A stretch of 64,000 bases of DNA from Gluconobacter sp. Gdi. Its GTDB lineage: Bacteria > Pseudomonadota > Alphaproteobacteria > Acetobacterales > Acetobacteraceae. Made by a program: the position numbers and the translations under genes. Under the pieces are notes generated by a model that was not told where the DNA came from, made no database searches, and worked only from the letters and a program-made list of their open reading frames with translations. Below, piece by piece: positions 43,544-53,171 of the stretch (position 1 is its first letter; each line of letters starts with the position of its first letter). The DNA lies in NCBI RefSeq assembly GCF_014132155.1, contig NZ_BLJQ01000010.1, positions 1-64,000 on the forward strand, in the 5' to 3' direction.

Positions 43544-46010
43544 TCCGACGCTGTTTCACTCCCTGACGCTCGAAGGCTTTCGCGCCTATCTTCAGCCTAA
43601 GACCTTCGACTTCAGCAAGAAGCCGAGCCTCGCGATTTTCGCGCCCAATGGTCTCGGCAAGTCGAGTGTCATCGACGCGCTCGAATTCCTCTTCTCCGAA
43701 CACGGCACGCTCGATCGGCTCGGGCAGCGTGCGCTCAATAACCAGGCCGGCCCGTCCGCGCTGGTCCATAATGGCGCGCAGGCGGCAGGGGTCGCGCCGG
43801 TGGTCAAGTTCACGACCATCACCGGCAAGGCCATCGCTGCGGGAAGCCGCACGGCGCTGGGCAATCCACGCCCGATCCATGCGGCAGCCACCGCAATGAA
43901 AGCCGGGTTCGTCGTCGCGCCGATCATCCGCGGTTATACGCTGCGGACTTTCGTCGAAGAGCAGAAGGCGGAGACCCGCTACAGCGACGTGGTGAGCTGG
44001 CTGCAGCTCTCGCCGCTGGTCGAGGTCCAGAAGAATCTCCGGCTGCTGCGCCGCGAGGTCAAGGCCGCTGCCGAGAGCACGACTGAGCAGGTTCGTCTCG
44101 TCGGGCAGCTACGCACCGAGACCGCCCAGGCCGTCCAGGCATGGGACGACGCGGCTGTGCTCGACTTCGTCAACACAAACGTCATTGCGCCACTCGATCC
44201 CGCGTTGACGATGGCCGCGCTCGATGCCGCAGACGCCGGCTATCTCGATATCGGCAAACGCGTCGCGGCCGAGGAGAAGAGCGTCGGCCTCGCCGGTCTG
44301 CGACAGGTCCGCAACTCGGTTATCGCGCTGTGGCAGAAGATTGTGCCCGAGGACGGCAGCGATCCCGAATATTCGGGCGCTATTGCCGCCTTCGACGAAG
44401 CGCTGGCGGTGCTGGCCGATGCCATGGCCACCGAAGCCAACGAGCGCGACAAAGCGGCGGACACGGTCTTCCGGTCGGTGTGGAAGGAAGCCGAGAAACT
44501 GTTTGCCGACGATGCTGCGGCTCCGGACAAATGTCCGGTCTGCGCGACGGTGATCGGCGATACCGCTGCCGGAAGCGTCCCCGCGATCCGCGATCTTCTG
44601 AAGACCCACCTCGATGATCTGCAAAACTACAACGACGCCAAGACCGCGCTGGACGACGCCGACAAAGCCACTATCAAGGCGCATAACCAGCTGATCGCGC
44701 GGCTTCCAGCGATGATCGATCATCTGTCCGAAGATGATCCCGACGGCTTCAGGGCAGCACTCATCGAGTATCAGGCCGGGGTTGTCGCATGGCCGGCCGC
44801 CGCCGCTCCTGCGTCCGCCGCGATCACCGCCGAGCTGGAGGCGCGCCTCGCCGGTCTCGACCAGGACATCGCCGACATCGAGGACAAGCAGGGCGAACGT
44901 ACCTGGGTGAAGGCAAAGGCGAGCATCGACCGACTGGTGAAGCTCCAGACGGATGTAGCGCTGGCGACACGGACGACCGAGGAACTCACCGCGCTGCACG
45001 AGTCTCTCGGCACCCAGGCCACGCTCGTCTCGGGCAAGATTCGCGAGAAGATTCAGTCGCTGCTCGACACCCTCCAGGCGCCGATGAACGACATCTACAA
45101 GGAAATCCAGGGCGACAAGGCCAGGCCGATCCGGCTAGAGCTGCCCAGGGAGGACGATACCAATCAGCAGCGCATGCATCTGGTCATCGACTTCGCCGAC
45201 AATCGTCAGGGCGTTGCGCCTGGCGGCTATCTGAGCGACTCCCAGATTCACTCGGTGGCGCTGGCGCTGCGCCTCGCGGCGATCAAGAAGTTCAACAGAG
45301 CCGCCCCGGTGATCGCGCTCGACGATGTCGTTACCTCCTATGACGCCGACCATCGCCGCGCGATCGGCGCGCTACTCGCCAAGATGTTCACCGACTGCCA
45401 GATCATCCTCGTCACCCATGACGAGCGGTTCTTCAATCACTTGAAGGATCAGCTCGCCGCGAAGGACTGGCAGTTCACGCGCATCATTGGGCTAGACCCG
45501 GCATACGGCCCGCGATTCGCCGACCATAAGGTGACAGACGAGATGATCGCCGATCGCTGGGACAAGGGCGAATCCGCTGCCAACGAGATGCGTCAGGCCG
45601 AGGAGGAATGGCTGCTCGGCATCGCTCGAGGCTTCGGCGTCAACGTCCGCATCCGTCAGCTCGAGAAGGCCTATTCCTACGAGCGATCCGAATTGGCCTC
45701 GGCGATCGGCGGCTTCCTCAGCGATATAAAATTGACGCCGGCCGACGTGCCCGGGGTCAACAACCGATTCATCACCAGCTTGGTGAAGGGCGACATCGAG
45801 AATTTCGGCAGCCACTTCCAGGATGCGCCCTATGGCTATGGCTCGATCGGCGACGAGAAGACACGCTGGGGCGAATTCAAAGCATTCTGCGGTCAATTCG
45901 AATGCGTGTGTGGCCGAACGAAGTATCAGAGGCCTTTCGGTCTTAGCAAGCCGGTCTGCGCTCACAATAAATGCGAGACACAATTCGAGTTCAAACCGCT
46001 TGTCGTGTGA
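43536..46010 (+). CDS. SMC/Rad50/RecF-like ATPase with zinc-hook CPVC and C-terminal Cys cluster
   Basis: An 824-residue ABC-type ATPase. Walker A is IFAPNGLGKSS (about 34-44). Coiled-coil-like arms follow, interrupted by CPVC (333-336), as in Rad50 zinc hooks. The C-terminal half has the signature-like LSDSQIHSVALALRLA (566-581), Walker B PVIALDDVVTS (591-601) and the H-loop LVTHDERFF (625-633). The last 180 residues extend beyond the ATPase and end in five Cys (785, 790, 792, 808, 813), probably a zinc ribbon. This is the architecture of SMC-like sensors in anti-phage systems. It is the second gene of the module and probably senses DNA ends or structures. Family name uncertain. Confidence 0.85.
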   Translation: MADPTLFHSLTLEGFRAYLQPKTFDFSKKPSLAIFAPNGLGKSSVIDALEFLFSEHGTLDRLGQRALNNQAGPSALVHNGAQAAGVAPVVKFTTITGKAIAAGSRTALGNPRPIHAAATAMKAGFVVAPIIRGYTLRTFVEEQKAETRYSDVVSWLQLSPLVEVQKNLRLLRREVKAAAESTTEQVRLVGQLRTETAQAVQAWDDAAVLDFVNTNVIAPLDPALTMAALDAADAGYLDIGKRVAAEEKSVGLAGLRQVRNSVIALWQKIVPEDGSDPEYSGAIAAFDEALAVLADAMATEANERDKAADTVFRSVWKEAEKLFADDAAAPDKCPVCATVIGDTAAGSVPAIRDLLKTHLDDLQNYNDAKTALDDADKATIKAHNQLIARLPAMIDHLSEDDPDGFRAALIEYQAGVVAWPAAAAPASAAITAELEARLAGLDQDIADIEDKQGERTWVKAKASIDRLVKLQTDVALATRTTEELTALHESLGTQATLVSGKIREKIQSLLDTLQAPMNDIYKEIQGDKARPIRLELPREDDTNQQRMHLVIDFADNRQGVAPGGYLSDSQIHSVALALRLAAIKKFNRAAPVIALDDVVTSYDADHRRAIGALLAKMFTDCQIILVTHDERFFNHLKDQLAAKDWQFTRIIGLDPAYGPRFADHKVTDEMIADRWDKGESAANEMRQAEEEWLLGIARGFGVNVRIRQLEKAYSYERSELASAIGGFLSDIKLTPADVPGVNNRFITSLVKGDIENFGSHFQDAPYGYGSIGDEKTRWGEFKAFCGQFECVCGRTKYQRPFGLSKPVCAHNKCETQFEFKPLVV

Positions 46011-46096
46011 GGAAAGCAAGGTTGAAGCGCTCTGCTATTGATGAGGAAAAACCGAGGAATGCCGACCTATTTCTTCACCGGGGGCAAGGTGAGGGT

Positions 46097-48421
46097 GTGA
46101 GAACTGTGCGCAGTCAAATTGAAACTACGGAACGCGATCCACGTAGCGCGCAGGGCCCCTGGAGCGATCTCGCGCTTCACACGATCGGTTGGCGCGCCTT
46201 TCAGGACCTTTGCTCGCAAGTCTGCGAAGTGGTCCTAGGGCGCCCCGTCGAAATATTCCGAGAAGCGCAGGACGGCGGTCAGGATGCGGTCTTTCTCATA
46301 CCCTCGCCAAATGGCGAGCAGCTCATCGGCACGATCCAGTGCAAGCACACTTCGGACGCCGGCAAAGCGTTGAAGCTCAGCGACCTCTCCGCTGAAATCG
46401 GTAATGTCGAGGAACTCGTTAAAGGCGGCCAGGCAGACACATACATCTTCATGACCAACATGAGCGTGGATGCGCCGGTTGCGGCCGCCATGCGCGCCAA
46501 ACTGCGCGAGTTCGGCGTTCGCAAGCCGCATATCCTGGGCCGCCAATACATCGTTCGGGTCATCAAGAGCAGCGCACGCCTGCGCGCCCTCGTCCCGCAG
46601 GTTTATGGTCTAGGGGATTTGACAGCGATCGTCGATGAACGGCTTAGCGAGCAGAGCCGCGCGCTGCTCGATAGCTGGATTCCGAAACTTCGTACCTATG
46701 TTCCAACTCAGGCGCATCGCGACGCCGTCAACGCCATCTCGGACCACGGCGTGGTGCTTCTGCTCGGCAATCCTGCGAGCGGCAAATCGGCGATCGGTGC
46801 GATCGTTTCAACGATCGCTTCGGAAAATCCCGACAACACCGTGTTGGCGCTGACCAGTCCACGCGATTTCGAGGCTGGCTGGAATCCCAACGATCCCGGG
46901 CGATTCTTTTGGATTGATGACGCTTTTGGCTCGAACGTGCTGCGCGACGATTACGTACAGGATTGGGCGTCGGCATTTTCGAAGCTGCGCGCAGCAATCA
47001 AGCACGGCAACCGTTTCCTGCTAACATCGCGCAAGCATATTTACGAAGCAGCTCGGCGCCGACTGGGGCAGCGTAATCTAGCGCAATTCGCTGATGGCAG
47101 CGCCGTGGTCGACGTCGGTGAACTTACCTTCGAAGAGAAGGCACAAATCCTTTACAACCACATCAATTTCGGCGAGCAGAGCCAAAGCTGGCGTTCGAAC
47201 GTCAAGCCGCATCTAGCCGCCGTTGCCGCCGTCGAAGAGTTCTTGCCCGGAATCGCTGAGCGGCTTGGCGACCCGAACTTTACCAAGGGACTGACGCCGC
47301 GCGAAAGTTCGCTCGTCCGCTTCATGGAGGAGCCGACCGAGCACCTTATCGACACGGTCAGCGCACTGGACGAGCAACTCCGGGCCGCGCTCTATCTCAT
47401 CTACGTCCATCAAGCCGGCTTCGATCCCAGCGATCATGATGCGGCGGCAGCGCAGGCGGTTTCGGACTTGACCGGTTTCACCCTAGCCAAGATCCAAGAT
47501 TGCTTCGCCGAATTGAGGGGATCCTTTCTCAAGCTATCCGGCACCAAATGGACCTTCGCGCATCCGACCATCTCCGATGCTCTGACAGAGGTTTTGCGGC
47601 AAAAACCTCATATGATGGCCGCACTGATCCGCGGCGCACCAATTGATACGATCCTCGGCAGCTTCACCTGCGAGGGATCGCCGCTCATTCGGGATGCCTT
47701 GGTGATTCCGTCCACGCTGGACGAAGCGCTGGTAGCGCGTCTCAGCCACACGCCGGACGAAAACCATCGAAATTGGATGCTGTTTCACTTCCTGTCCTAC
47801 AGGGCAAACGACGCGGTTTTCGCCAAACTAATCGGACAGTTCCCGGAGCTACTCAGGCGCTACTGCTGGCAGTCCGATCCCCTCGCCAATGACCCTCGGT
47901 TTCGTACCTACGGCCGCGCCCATCAATTCGGTCTACTCCCGGAAGATTTGCGGCGCGAGGCCGCAAGGAGCCTCGAATCCGCAGCGCTCTCTGACCTCGA
48001 TATGTCCTTCTTTGCCGAGAGGGGGATGCTCGCACTCATATCGCCGCTTCGTCTCGTCGGATTAGGCTTGGCGCTGCGAACCAAGCTTCTGCCCGCTCTT
48101 GAAGAGAAGATCGACGAGATCGCCGCAGATGCCGATCTGGATGAAGAGCCCGACAGCCACTTTAAGAAATTGCTCGATGCGCTCGAGCGCATCGAGGAGA
48201 TGGGCGTCGAGCTGGATGACGATGCGGTTGGCTTGGTCGGCGACGCGCGGGATCAGGTGAATCGGGCGGTAGACGGACTTGAAGAACGCAAGCGGGAGCG
48301 CGACGAAGATAACGAAGACGACACGGACTGGACCTATATCGTCACGCAGAAGAAAGAAGAGCCGTCACCGCCGGAACTTGCGGCTACGAAGCGCTCGGTC
48401 TTCGACGATGTCGATAAGTGA
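46097..48421 (+). CDS. Mrr-like restriction endonuclease fused to a STAND-type (nSTAND3-like) NTPase
   Basis: About 774 residues. Residues 25-165 form a Mrr-like PD-(D/E)XK nuclease domain: AFQDLCSQV, catalytic Asp in DGGQDAVF (63) and QCK in IGTIQCKHT (81-83). A STAND NTPase follows, with Walker A GNPASGKS (224-231), Walker B FFWIDDAFG (270-278) and an Arg sensor in FLLTSRKHIY (307-316). The C-terminal half is helical, like a repeat sensor, with a charged tail. The open frame extends to 45971 (ATG) and overlaps the ATPase; I favour a GTG at 46097, a TTG at 46022 is possible. Third gene of the module; likely the effector that cuts DNA on activation. Confidence 0.82.
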   Translation: MRTVRSQIETTERDPRSAQGPWSDLALHTIGWRAFQDLCSQVCEVVLGRPVEIFREAQDGGQDAVFLIPSPNGEQLIGTIQCKHTSDAGKALKLSDLSAEIGNVEELVKGGQADTYIFMTNMSVDAPVAAAMRAKLREFGVRKPHILGRQYIVRVIKSSARLRALVPQVYGLGDLTAIVDERLSEQSRALLDSWIPKLRTYVPTQAHRDAVNAISDHGVVLLLGNPASGKSAIGAIVSTIASENPDNTVLALTSPRDFEAGWNPNDPGRFFWIDDAFGSNVLRDDYVQDWASAFSKLRAAIKHGNRFLLTSRKHIYEAARRRLGQRNLAQFADGSAVVDVGELTFEEKAQILYNHINFGEQSQSWRSNVKPHLAAVAAVEEFLPGIAERLGDPNFTKGLTPRESSLVRFMEEPTEHLIDTVSALDEQLRAALYLIYVHQAGFDPSDHDAAAAQAVSDLTGFTLAKIQDCFAELRGSFLKLSGTKWTFAHPTISDALTEVLRQKPHMMAALIRGAPIDTILGSFTCEGSPLIRDALVIPSTLDEALVARLSHTPDENHRNWMLFHFLSYRANDAVFAKLIGQFPELLRRYCWQSDPLANDPRFRTYGRAHQFGLLPEDLRREAARSLESAALSDLDMSFFAERGMLALISPLRLVGLGLALRTKLLPALEEKIDEIAADADLDEEPDSHFKKLLDALERIEEMGVELDDDAVGLVGDARDQVNRAVDGLEERKRERDEDNEDDTDWTYIVTQKKEEPSPPELAATKRSVFDDVDK

Positions 48422-48668
48422 CGATCACCAGATGGGACGATCGGATACAGGCGTATAACATCCGCAACTTCGGCAACTCCTGCCCAGCGGCCGGAAGCAG
48501 CCTGAATGACTGCTCTTGTGAGACTACAACGTTCGTGCAGCCAGTAACGAACGTCTCAATCTGGTCGTTAATCATCATAAACGTGAGCACTGCGAATGGC
48601 AGCTTTCGATCACTCCTCCCCGATAACCGACATCCCGCTTTCCCCCCTTTAGGAGACGCTCTACCGAC

Positions 48669-49103
48669 TCAGGTATCGTGCCCTTCCACATCAGATCCCA
48701 CGTCCAGCCTGACCTCATCATCCAGCGTCGTCCCACGCGCCAACCTGCGTCCGACAGCCTCGACAAAGCCGTCATACCGCTCCCGCCCCTTGCTCTGTGC
48801 CGCAGCAAGAGCGGCATCCGGCAATGGCGGCGTGCTGGTCAACCAGAACCGCACGAACACGGCCAATGATTCGTTCGAAATCGTGACCCGTCGCTCCATG
48901 CGCTCCAACTGCCGCGTCATCCGGTCCAGCCGCCGAGCCAACGCCGCTTCCAACCGCTCCGGCCCGTCCGGCGACAGGAACGATGCCAGCGCCGTCTCAA
49001 CGATCAGCGCCTGCGGCACCTTCTTGCGGGCAGCGTAGGCAGCGAGCCTGTCGCTGAGATCGGCGGGTAGCCGGATCGTGTGTTTGATCCGCATGGCGCT
49101 CAT
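48669..49103 (-). CDS. Ribbon-helix-helix (CopG-like) protein paired with traG
   Basis: A 144-residue protein with an N-terminal RHH-type segment (HTIRLPADLSDRLAAYAARKKV) and a long helical tail with ERLEAALARRLDRMTRQLERM, a possible coiled coil. RHH genes in this position follow traG in Tn4371-like elements and probably regulate or help the coupling protein. The ATG at 49103 overlaps the traG stop (ATGA). Downstream, 48422-48668 contains no gene I can support. Confidence 0.85.
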   Translation of the reverse strand: MSAMRIKHTIRLPADLSDRLAAYAARKKVPQALIVETALASFLSPDGPERLEAALARRLDRMTRQLERMERRVTISNESLAVFVRFWLTSTPPLPDAALAAAQSKGRERYDGFVEAVGRRLARGTTLDDEVRLDVGSDVEGHDT

Positions 49104-51082
49104 AGTCCCAACCGATCGCCGGGATCGAGCGAAACCTGACGCGCGAGAGCCCGTTCCCCGCGCCGCAGGGTCTGTGCCCGTGTGGTATCGTCCTCGGATT
49201 CATCCTCGGGCGGGTCGAACTCATGCACCGGTTTCCTCGGCGCCTGCACCACCTCTTCCTGTTCGGGCAGTTCCGGCTCACGGCGGATGCCGGCATTGGC
49301 GGGATCATCATCCCCATTGCTGGCAGGAGGCGGCTGCACCACATCGGCCCAGTCCCCCGGCGGCTGCGGTCCGATGGGTGGCGTTCCTTCCGGGGGCGGC
49401 GGCGGTTCGAACCGGGGTAGCGGCAGGATGCGTGCGGCCAGTTCGGCGTCCTCGAAATACCGCGCCTTGCGCGCCCGGATCGGCGGGCAGCCGGAAACCA
49501 GCACCAGTTCCTCGTCGGGGGAAAGCTGCATGATCTCGCCGGGCGTCAACAGCGGCCGGGCGGTTTCGTGGCGCGTCACCATCAAATGCCCGAGCCACGG
49601 CGACAGTCGATGCCCGGCATAGTTCTTCGCGTCACGGATCTCGGTCGCGGTGCCGAGCGCGTCGGAAACCCGTTTGGCGGTCCGTTCATCATTGGTCGCA
49701 AAACTGACCCGGACATGACAGTTGTCGAGGATCGAATTGTTCTGGCCATAGGCTTTCTCGATCTGGTTCAGGCTCTGGCCGATCAGGAAGCTCTTGATCC
49801 CATAGCCTGCCATGAAGGCCAGCGCACTTTCGAAGAAATCCAGCCGCCCCAACGCCGGGAACTCATCAAGCATCAGCAGCAGGCGATGGCGGCGCTTCGC
49901 CTCCAGTTCCTCGGTCAGCCGGCGGCCGATCTGATTCAGCACCAAGCGGACCAGCGGCTTGGTGCGGCTGATATCCGAGGGCGGCACCACCAGATAGAGC
50001 GTTGCCGGATGACTGCCGGCGACAAGATCGCGGATCCGCCAGTCGCAGCGCCGCGTCACATGCGCCACCACCGGATCGCGATAGAGGCCAAGGAACGACA
50101 TGGCGGTGGACAGCACGCCCGAGCGCTCGTTATCGCTCTTGTTGAGCAGTTCCCGCGCCGAACTGGCGACCACCGGATGCACGCCCTTTTTGCCGAGATG
50201 AGGCGTGGCCATCATGGCGCGCAGCGTGGTCTCGATCGCACGCTTGGGGTCGGAGAGGAAATTGGCCACTCCGGCCAGGGTCTTGTCCTCCTCGGCGTAG
50301 AGGACATGCAGGATGGTACCGACCAGCAGGGCGTGGCTGGTCTTTTCCCAGTGGTTCCGCTTCTCAAGGGCGCCCTCGGGATCGACCAGCACGTCGGCGA
50401 TATTCTGTACATCACGGACCTCGCGCTCGCCACGCCGGACCTCCAGCAGCGGATTGTAGGCGGCACTAGCGAGGTTGGTCGGATCGAACAGCAGCACCCG
50501 GCCGAAACGGGCGCGCCAGCCGGCCGTCAGTGTCCAGTTCTCGCCCTTGATGTCATGGACGATGGCAGCGCCCGGCCAGGTCAGCAGCGTCGGCACCACC
50601 AGGCCGACGCCCTTGCCCGAGCGGGTCGGCGCAAAGCACAGCACATGCTCCGGCCCGTCATGGCGGAGATAGGCATCGCCGGAGCGGCCCAGCACCACGC
50701 CATCGGGCGCAAGCAATCCAGCGCGGCGGATCTCGCGCGGTTCGGCCCAATGCGCCGAACCATAGGTAGTGGCGCGTTTCTTCTCGCGGGCACGCCAGAC
50801 AGACATTGTGATCGCGACGACGACAGCGGCAATGCCGCCCGATGCCGCGATGTAACCGCCCGTGGTGAAGATGTCCGGCGCGTAGGCGTCGTAGGCAAAC
50901 CACCACCAGAAAAACTCGGGCGGATAATAGACCGGCCAGCCGAGCAGCGTGACCCACGGCGCGCCAAGCTGCGCCTGAAAGCCGAGCCGCCAGGCAGTCC
51001 ACTGCGTCGCGGCCCAGGTGAAGGCGAGGATCACGGTGCTGACCGCACACACCGAGCCCCAGAGGATCTTGGTCTGGTTCAT
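49100..51082 (-). CDS. traG: TraG (VirD4-like) type IV coupling protein
   Basis: A 660-residue coupling ATPase that delivers the relaxase-DNA complex to the channel. Two N-terminal membrane helices (about 5-25 and 70-90) precede Walker A APTRSGKG (about 149-156) and Walker B LLLMLDEFPALGRL, with the QSLNQIEKAYG and VSFATNDERTA segments of the VirD4 family. The tail after about residue 550 is Pro/Glu-rich. The ATG at 51082 is preferred to a GTG nine bases upstream. It is separated from trbB by 27 kb of cargo. Confidence 0.95.
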   Translation of the reverse strand: MNQTKILWGSVCAVSTVILAFTWAATQWTAWRLGFQAQLGAPWVTLLGWPVYYPPEFFWWWFAYDAYAPDIFTTGGYIAASGGIAAVVVAITMSVWRAREKKRATTYGSAHWAEPREIRRAGLLAPDGVVLGRSGDAYLRHDGPEHVLCFAPTRSGKGVGLVVPTLLTWPGAAIVHDIKGENWTLTAGWRARFGRVLLFDPTNLASAAYNPLLEVRRGEREVRDVQNIADVLVDPEGALEKRNHWEKTSHALLVGTILHVLYAEEDKTLAGVANFLSDPKRAIETTLRAMMATPHLGKKGVHPVVASSARELLNKSDNERSGVLSTAMSFLGLYRDPVVAHVTRRCDWRIRDLVAGSHPATLYLVVPPSDISRTKPLVRLVLNQIGRRLTEELEAKRRHRLLLMLDEFPALGRLDFFESALAFMAGYGIKSFLIGQSLNQIEKAYGQNNSILDNCHVRVSFATNDERTAKRVSDALGTATEIRDAKNYAGHRLSPWLGHLMVTRHETARPLLTPGEIMQLSPDEELVLVSGCPPIRARKARYFEDAELAARILPLPRFEPPPPPEGTPPIGPQPPGDWADVVQPPPASNGDDDPANAGIRREPELPEQEEVVQAPRKPVHEFDPPEDESEDDTTRAQTLRRGERALARQVSLDPGDRLGL

Positions 51083-51287
51083 GACGACCACCGATCAAGG
51101 GGATGGATCGATGTAACAGCAAGTCGAAAATTGCTTCGATCGTGCGCGCGGCTAACTTGGGATAAACAAAGGACGTAATGCCAATCATTGATGGCTGGGC
51201 GAGATTATGGCGTCCTTCTCTAATATCCGCCCCAGAGCCAGAACATTATAATTTCAGCTGAATATAAAATTATTCTGACGGTACTGC

Positions 51288-52106
51288 TCAATTTTTCTGC
51301 ACGGCACTCGCTTGGATAATATTTTCAGTTTTAGGAGGTGTCGGAGGGGCGGCCACACTAGAGTCCAGATCGTCACTATCTTCATTCTTTTGATCGTGAC
51401 CGTTCTTTCCTGTCGCCTTATTGGCGCCATAAATAGTTTCACTGTCAGTATGAAAAACCGGTTCCTGTACGCCAGATTCTTCTGTCATATGTTTCTCTTT
51501 ATCCGCAGGAACCTCGTGCCGTACGTGAAGCAACGACGGTGTAGGATGCACCGGATTACAGCGTTTAAGATCAATAACCTTCTGCGCCAAATCTTTCTGA
51601 GAACCGTCGAACCCTTCGCACCATTCTTCATAGTTCAGCAAGGGCATCCCCTTGCCACCATCTAGTCCACGCTTCTTGCCGGAATCGAAAGTATGAAAGG
51701 CATCCACTGCAACCCCGTAGTTCTCGATAAGGTGGATGCAAGAGGCCAACATTATAGCATCCCCGGTTCCGAGTTTTCGTTCGCCGCCCGTTTTCCGATA
51801 GGGCAAGTCCTTTAATCGAGCAGCCATCAACATGACGTTCGGGTTTAGATCCACGAGTCGAACAGCGTTACGGAAATCGCGCAGAAATTCTTCAAAACTC
51901 CCGTGTTTTCCGCCGATGAACGCGCTTGGGACTACTTCGGCAAGAGCAACGGAGCAGGTGTAGATGACTACCGATCCAGCCTTCGCTTCCGCTATATATT
52001 GTTCGACACCACTCAAATCGTACGCCGCAGTATTATTGCTAAAATACGCGTAGAATATACACGAATCCCAGAAGAGGTGAGCCTTTTCCCCCATGCCCAT
52101 TACCAT
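51288..52106 (-). CDS. PIN-domain protein with a long disordered tail
   Basis: A 272-residue protein. Residues 8-150 look like a PIN ribonuclease fold: first acidic site in HLFWDSCIFYAYF (Asp14), Glu in CSVALAEVVPSAF, and the later LGTGDAIMLAS carrying another Asp. The C-terminal 100 residues are charged and Ser/Asp/Pro-rich, apparently unstructured. It begins inside the stop region of the upstream gene (ATGGTAATGG, 7-bp overlap), so the two are coupled. Codon use and base composition are AT-richer than the surrounding backbone. Likely a toxin or nuclease effector; VapC-like function is inference. Confidence 0.7.
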   Translation of the reverse strand: MVMGMGEKAHLFWDSCIFYAYFSNNTAAYDLSGVEQYIAEAKAGSVVIYTCSVALAEVVPSAFIGGKHGSFEEFLRDFRNAVRLVDLNPNVMLMAARLKDLPYRKTGGERKLGTGDAIMLASCIHLIENYGVAVDAFHTFDSGKKRGLDGGKGMPLLNYEEWCEGFDGSQKDLAQKVIDLKRCNPVHPTPSLLHVRHEVPADKEKHMTEESGVQEPVFHTDSETIYGANKATGKNGHDQKNEDSDDLDSSVAAPPTPPKTENIIQASAVQKN

Positions 52107-52909
52107 TCCTCATCCATGTCATCGTACGGAGCCGGCTTAAAAGCTCCCTTCCATTTCGTTAGGTCGCCCATCTCTTCAAGCCTATTGATACGACGTATCT
52201 CCAAACGCACCGGCAATGGATGACGACCATCATAATGAGCGGCAGCATCAACCGAAACTCGCTGATTGAACTGCTCGCGCAAGGTCGGGATCTCATCCCT
52301 ATTCAATACGCAGTCGAGTTCTACGCCTCCATTCAAGATTAATTTGCCGCGCAAAAGTGTGCCGCGGGCATCAAGCTCCTGAAGAACACCTTCAAATGTT
52401 CCATAGGCTGTTCCAAGAAAGTATTCTGGGGATACAATAATATTATCATTTGCAATGGCACTGACATCTCTCACTCGATCAGCTAGGAACTCGTCAATCC
52501 GAATAATCCGTCCATGCGGAAAAGTGAGCTCTGCGTGGGAAAACGCTTTGGAACTACCACTAGTCAGCCGCCGCAGATTAGCAAAAATCTGTTTTGGCAG
52601 ATTCAATTCAGACACCGAATCTCCGTCATAAACTGACGAAATAATGTCAGAGAAAGAATCTATACTTGAGGAACTTCCTTTATTGCTTCTGGTGGAAATT
52701 TTTTCCCTAATCGTAGCGAGAGCACTGCCAATCTGGAGATCAGTGATAATATATTGGTGACGTTTTTTCTTGTTATTTAGACGATCAATACGCTTCAGAG
52801 AATCTACTACCGCACGCAATTTCATGACGAACACATCGGCCCTCACCAGGTCGTTATCGACCTCGAGCCCATGAATCTTCAGCGTTATTTTGTCTTTATC
52901 GCCCGACAC
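52100..52909 (-). CDS. Unrecognised 269-residue protein, partner of the PIN protein
   Basis: I do not recognise the family. The N-terminal half contains KITLKIHGLEV and a Lys/Arg-rich helix (DSLKRIDRLNNKKKRH), followed by YIITDLQIGSALATIREK and a Ser-rich linker (about 95-105). The C-terminal half has GTAYGTFEGVLQELDARG and ends in an acidic PYDDMDEEW. It precedes and overlaps the PIN gene, so it may act as an antitoxin, sensor or guide for it. AT-rich codon use relative to the backbone suggests separate acquisition. There is no predicted membrane segment. Confidence 0.5.
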   Translation of the reverse strand: MSGDKDKITLKIHGLEVDNDLVRADVFVMKLRAVVDSLKRIDRLNNKKKRHQYIITDLQIGSALATIREKISTRSNKGSSSSIDSFSDIISSVYDGDSVSELNLPKQIFANLRRLTSGSSKAFSHAELTFPHGRIIRIDEFLADRVRDVSAIANDNIIVSPEYFLGTAYGTFEGVLQELDARGTLLRGKLILNGGVELDCVLNRDEIPTLREQFNQRVSVDAAAHYDGRHPLPVRLEIRRINRLEEMGDLTKWKGAFKPAPYDDMDEEW

Positions 52910-53171
52910 AATCTGCGTTTACCCAACTCCATATCTCGTTAAGCATATCTTGAAGCATCCACTCGGTCGAGTGTCATAAATCTAAATGTGATCGGACCGA
53001 TGCCGGGAACCCGCCAAAAACTTGAGGTGTGCCATGAAAACCGGGGTGCGGAACGGGCTGGTCTGTGATTGCCCGAAATTTGGTTCTTTGAGCATGGTAC
53101 ACGTCGTCCCGAGTTCATGCGCAATCTGTGCAGAGAGATCGGTCTCGCGATTACAAAATAGTCGCTCGCTT

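Noticed and set aside
49568-51178. 536-codon plus-strand frame opposite traG
   Set aside because: Lies across the traG gene with its Walker motifs; the composition is typical of an antisense shadow in G+C-rich DNA.
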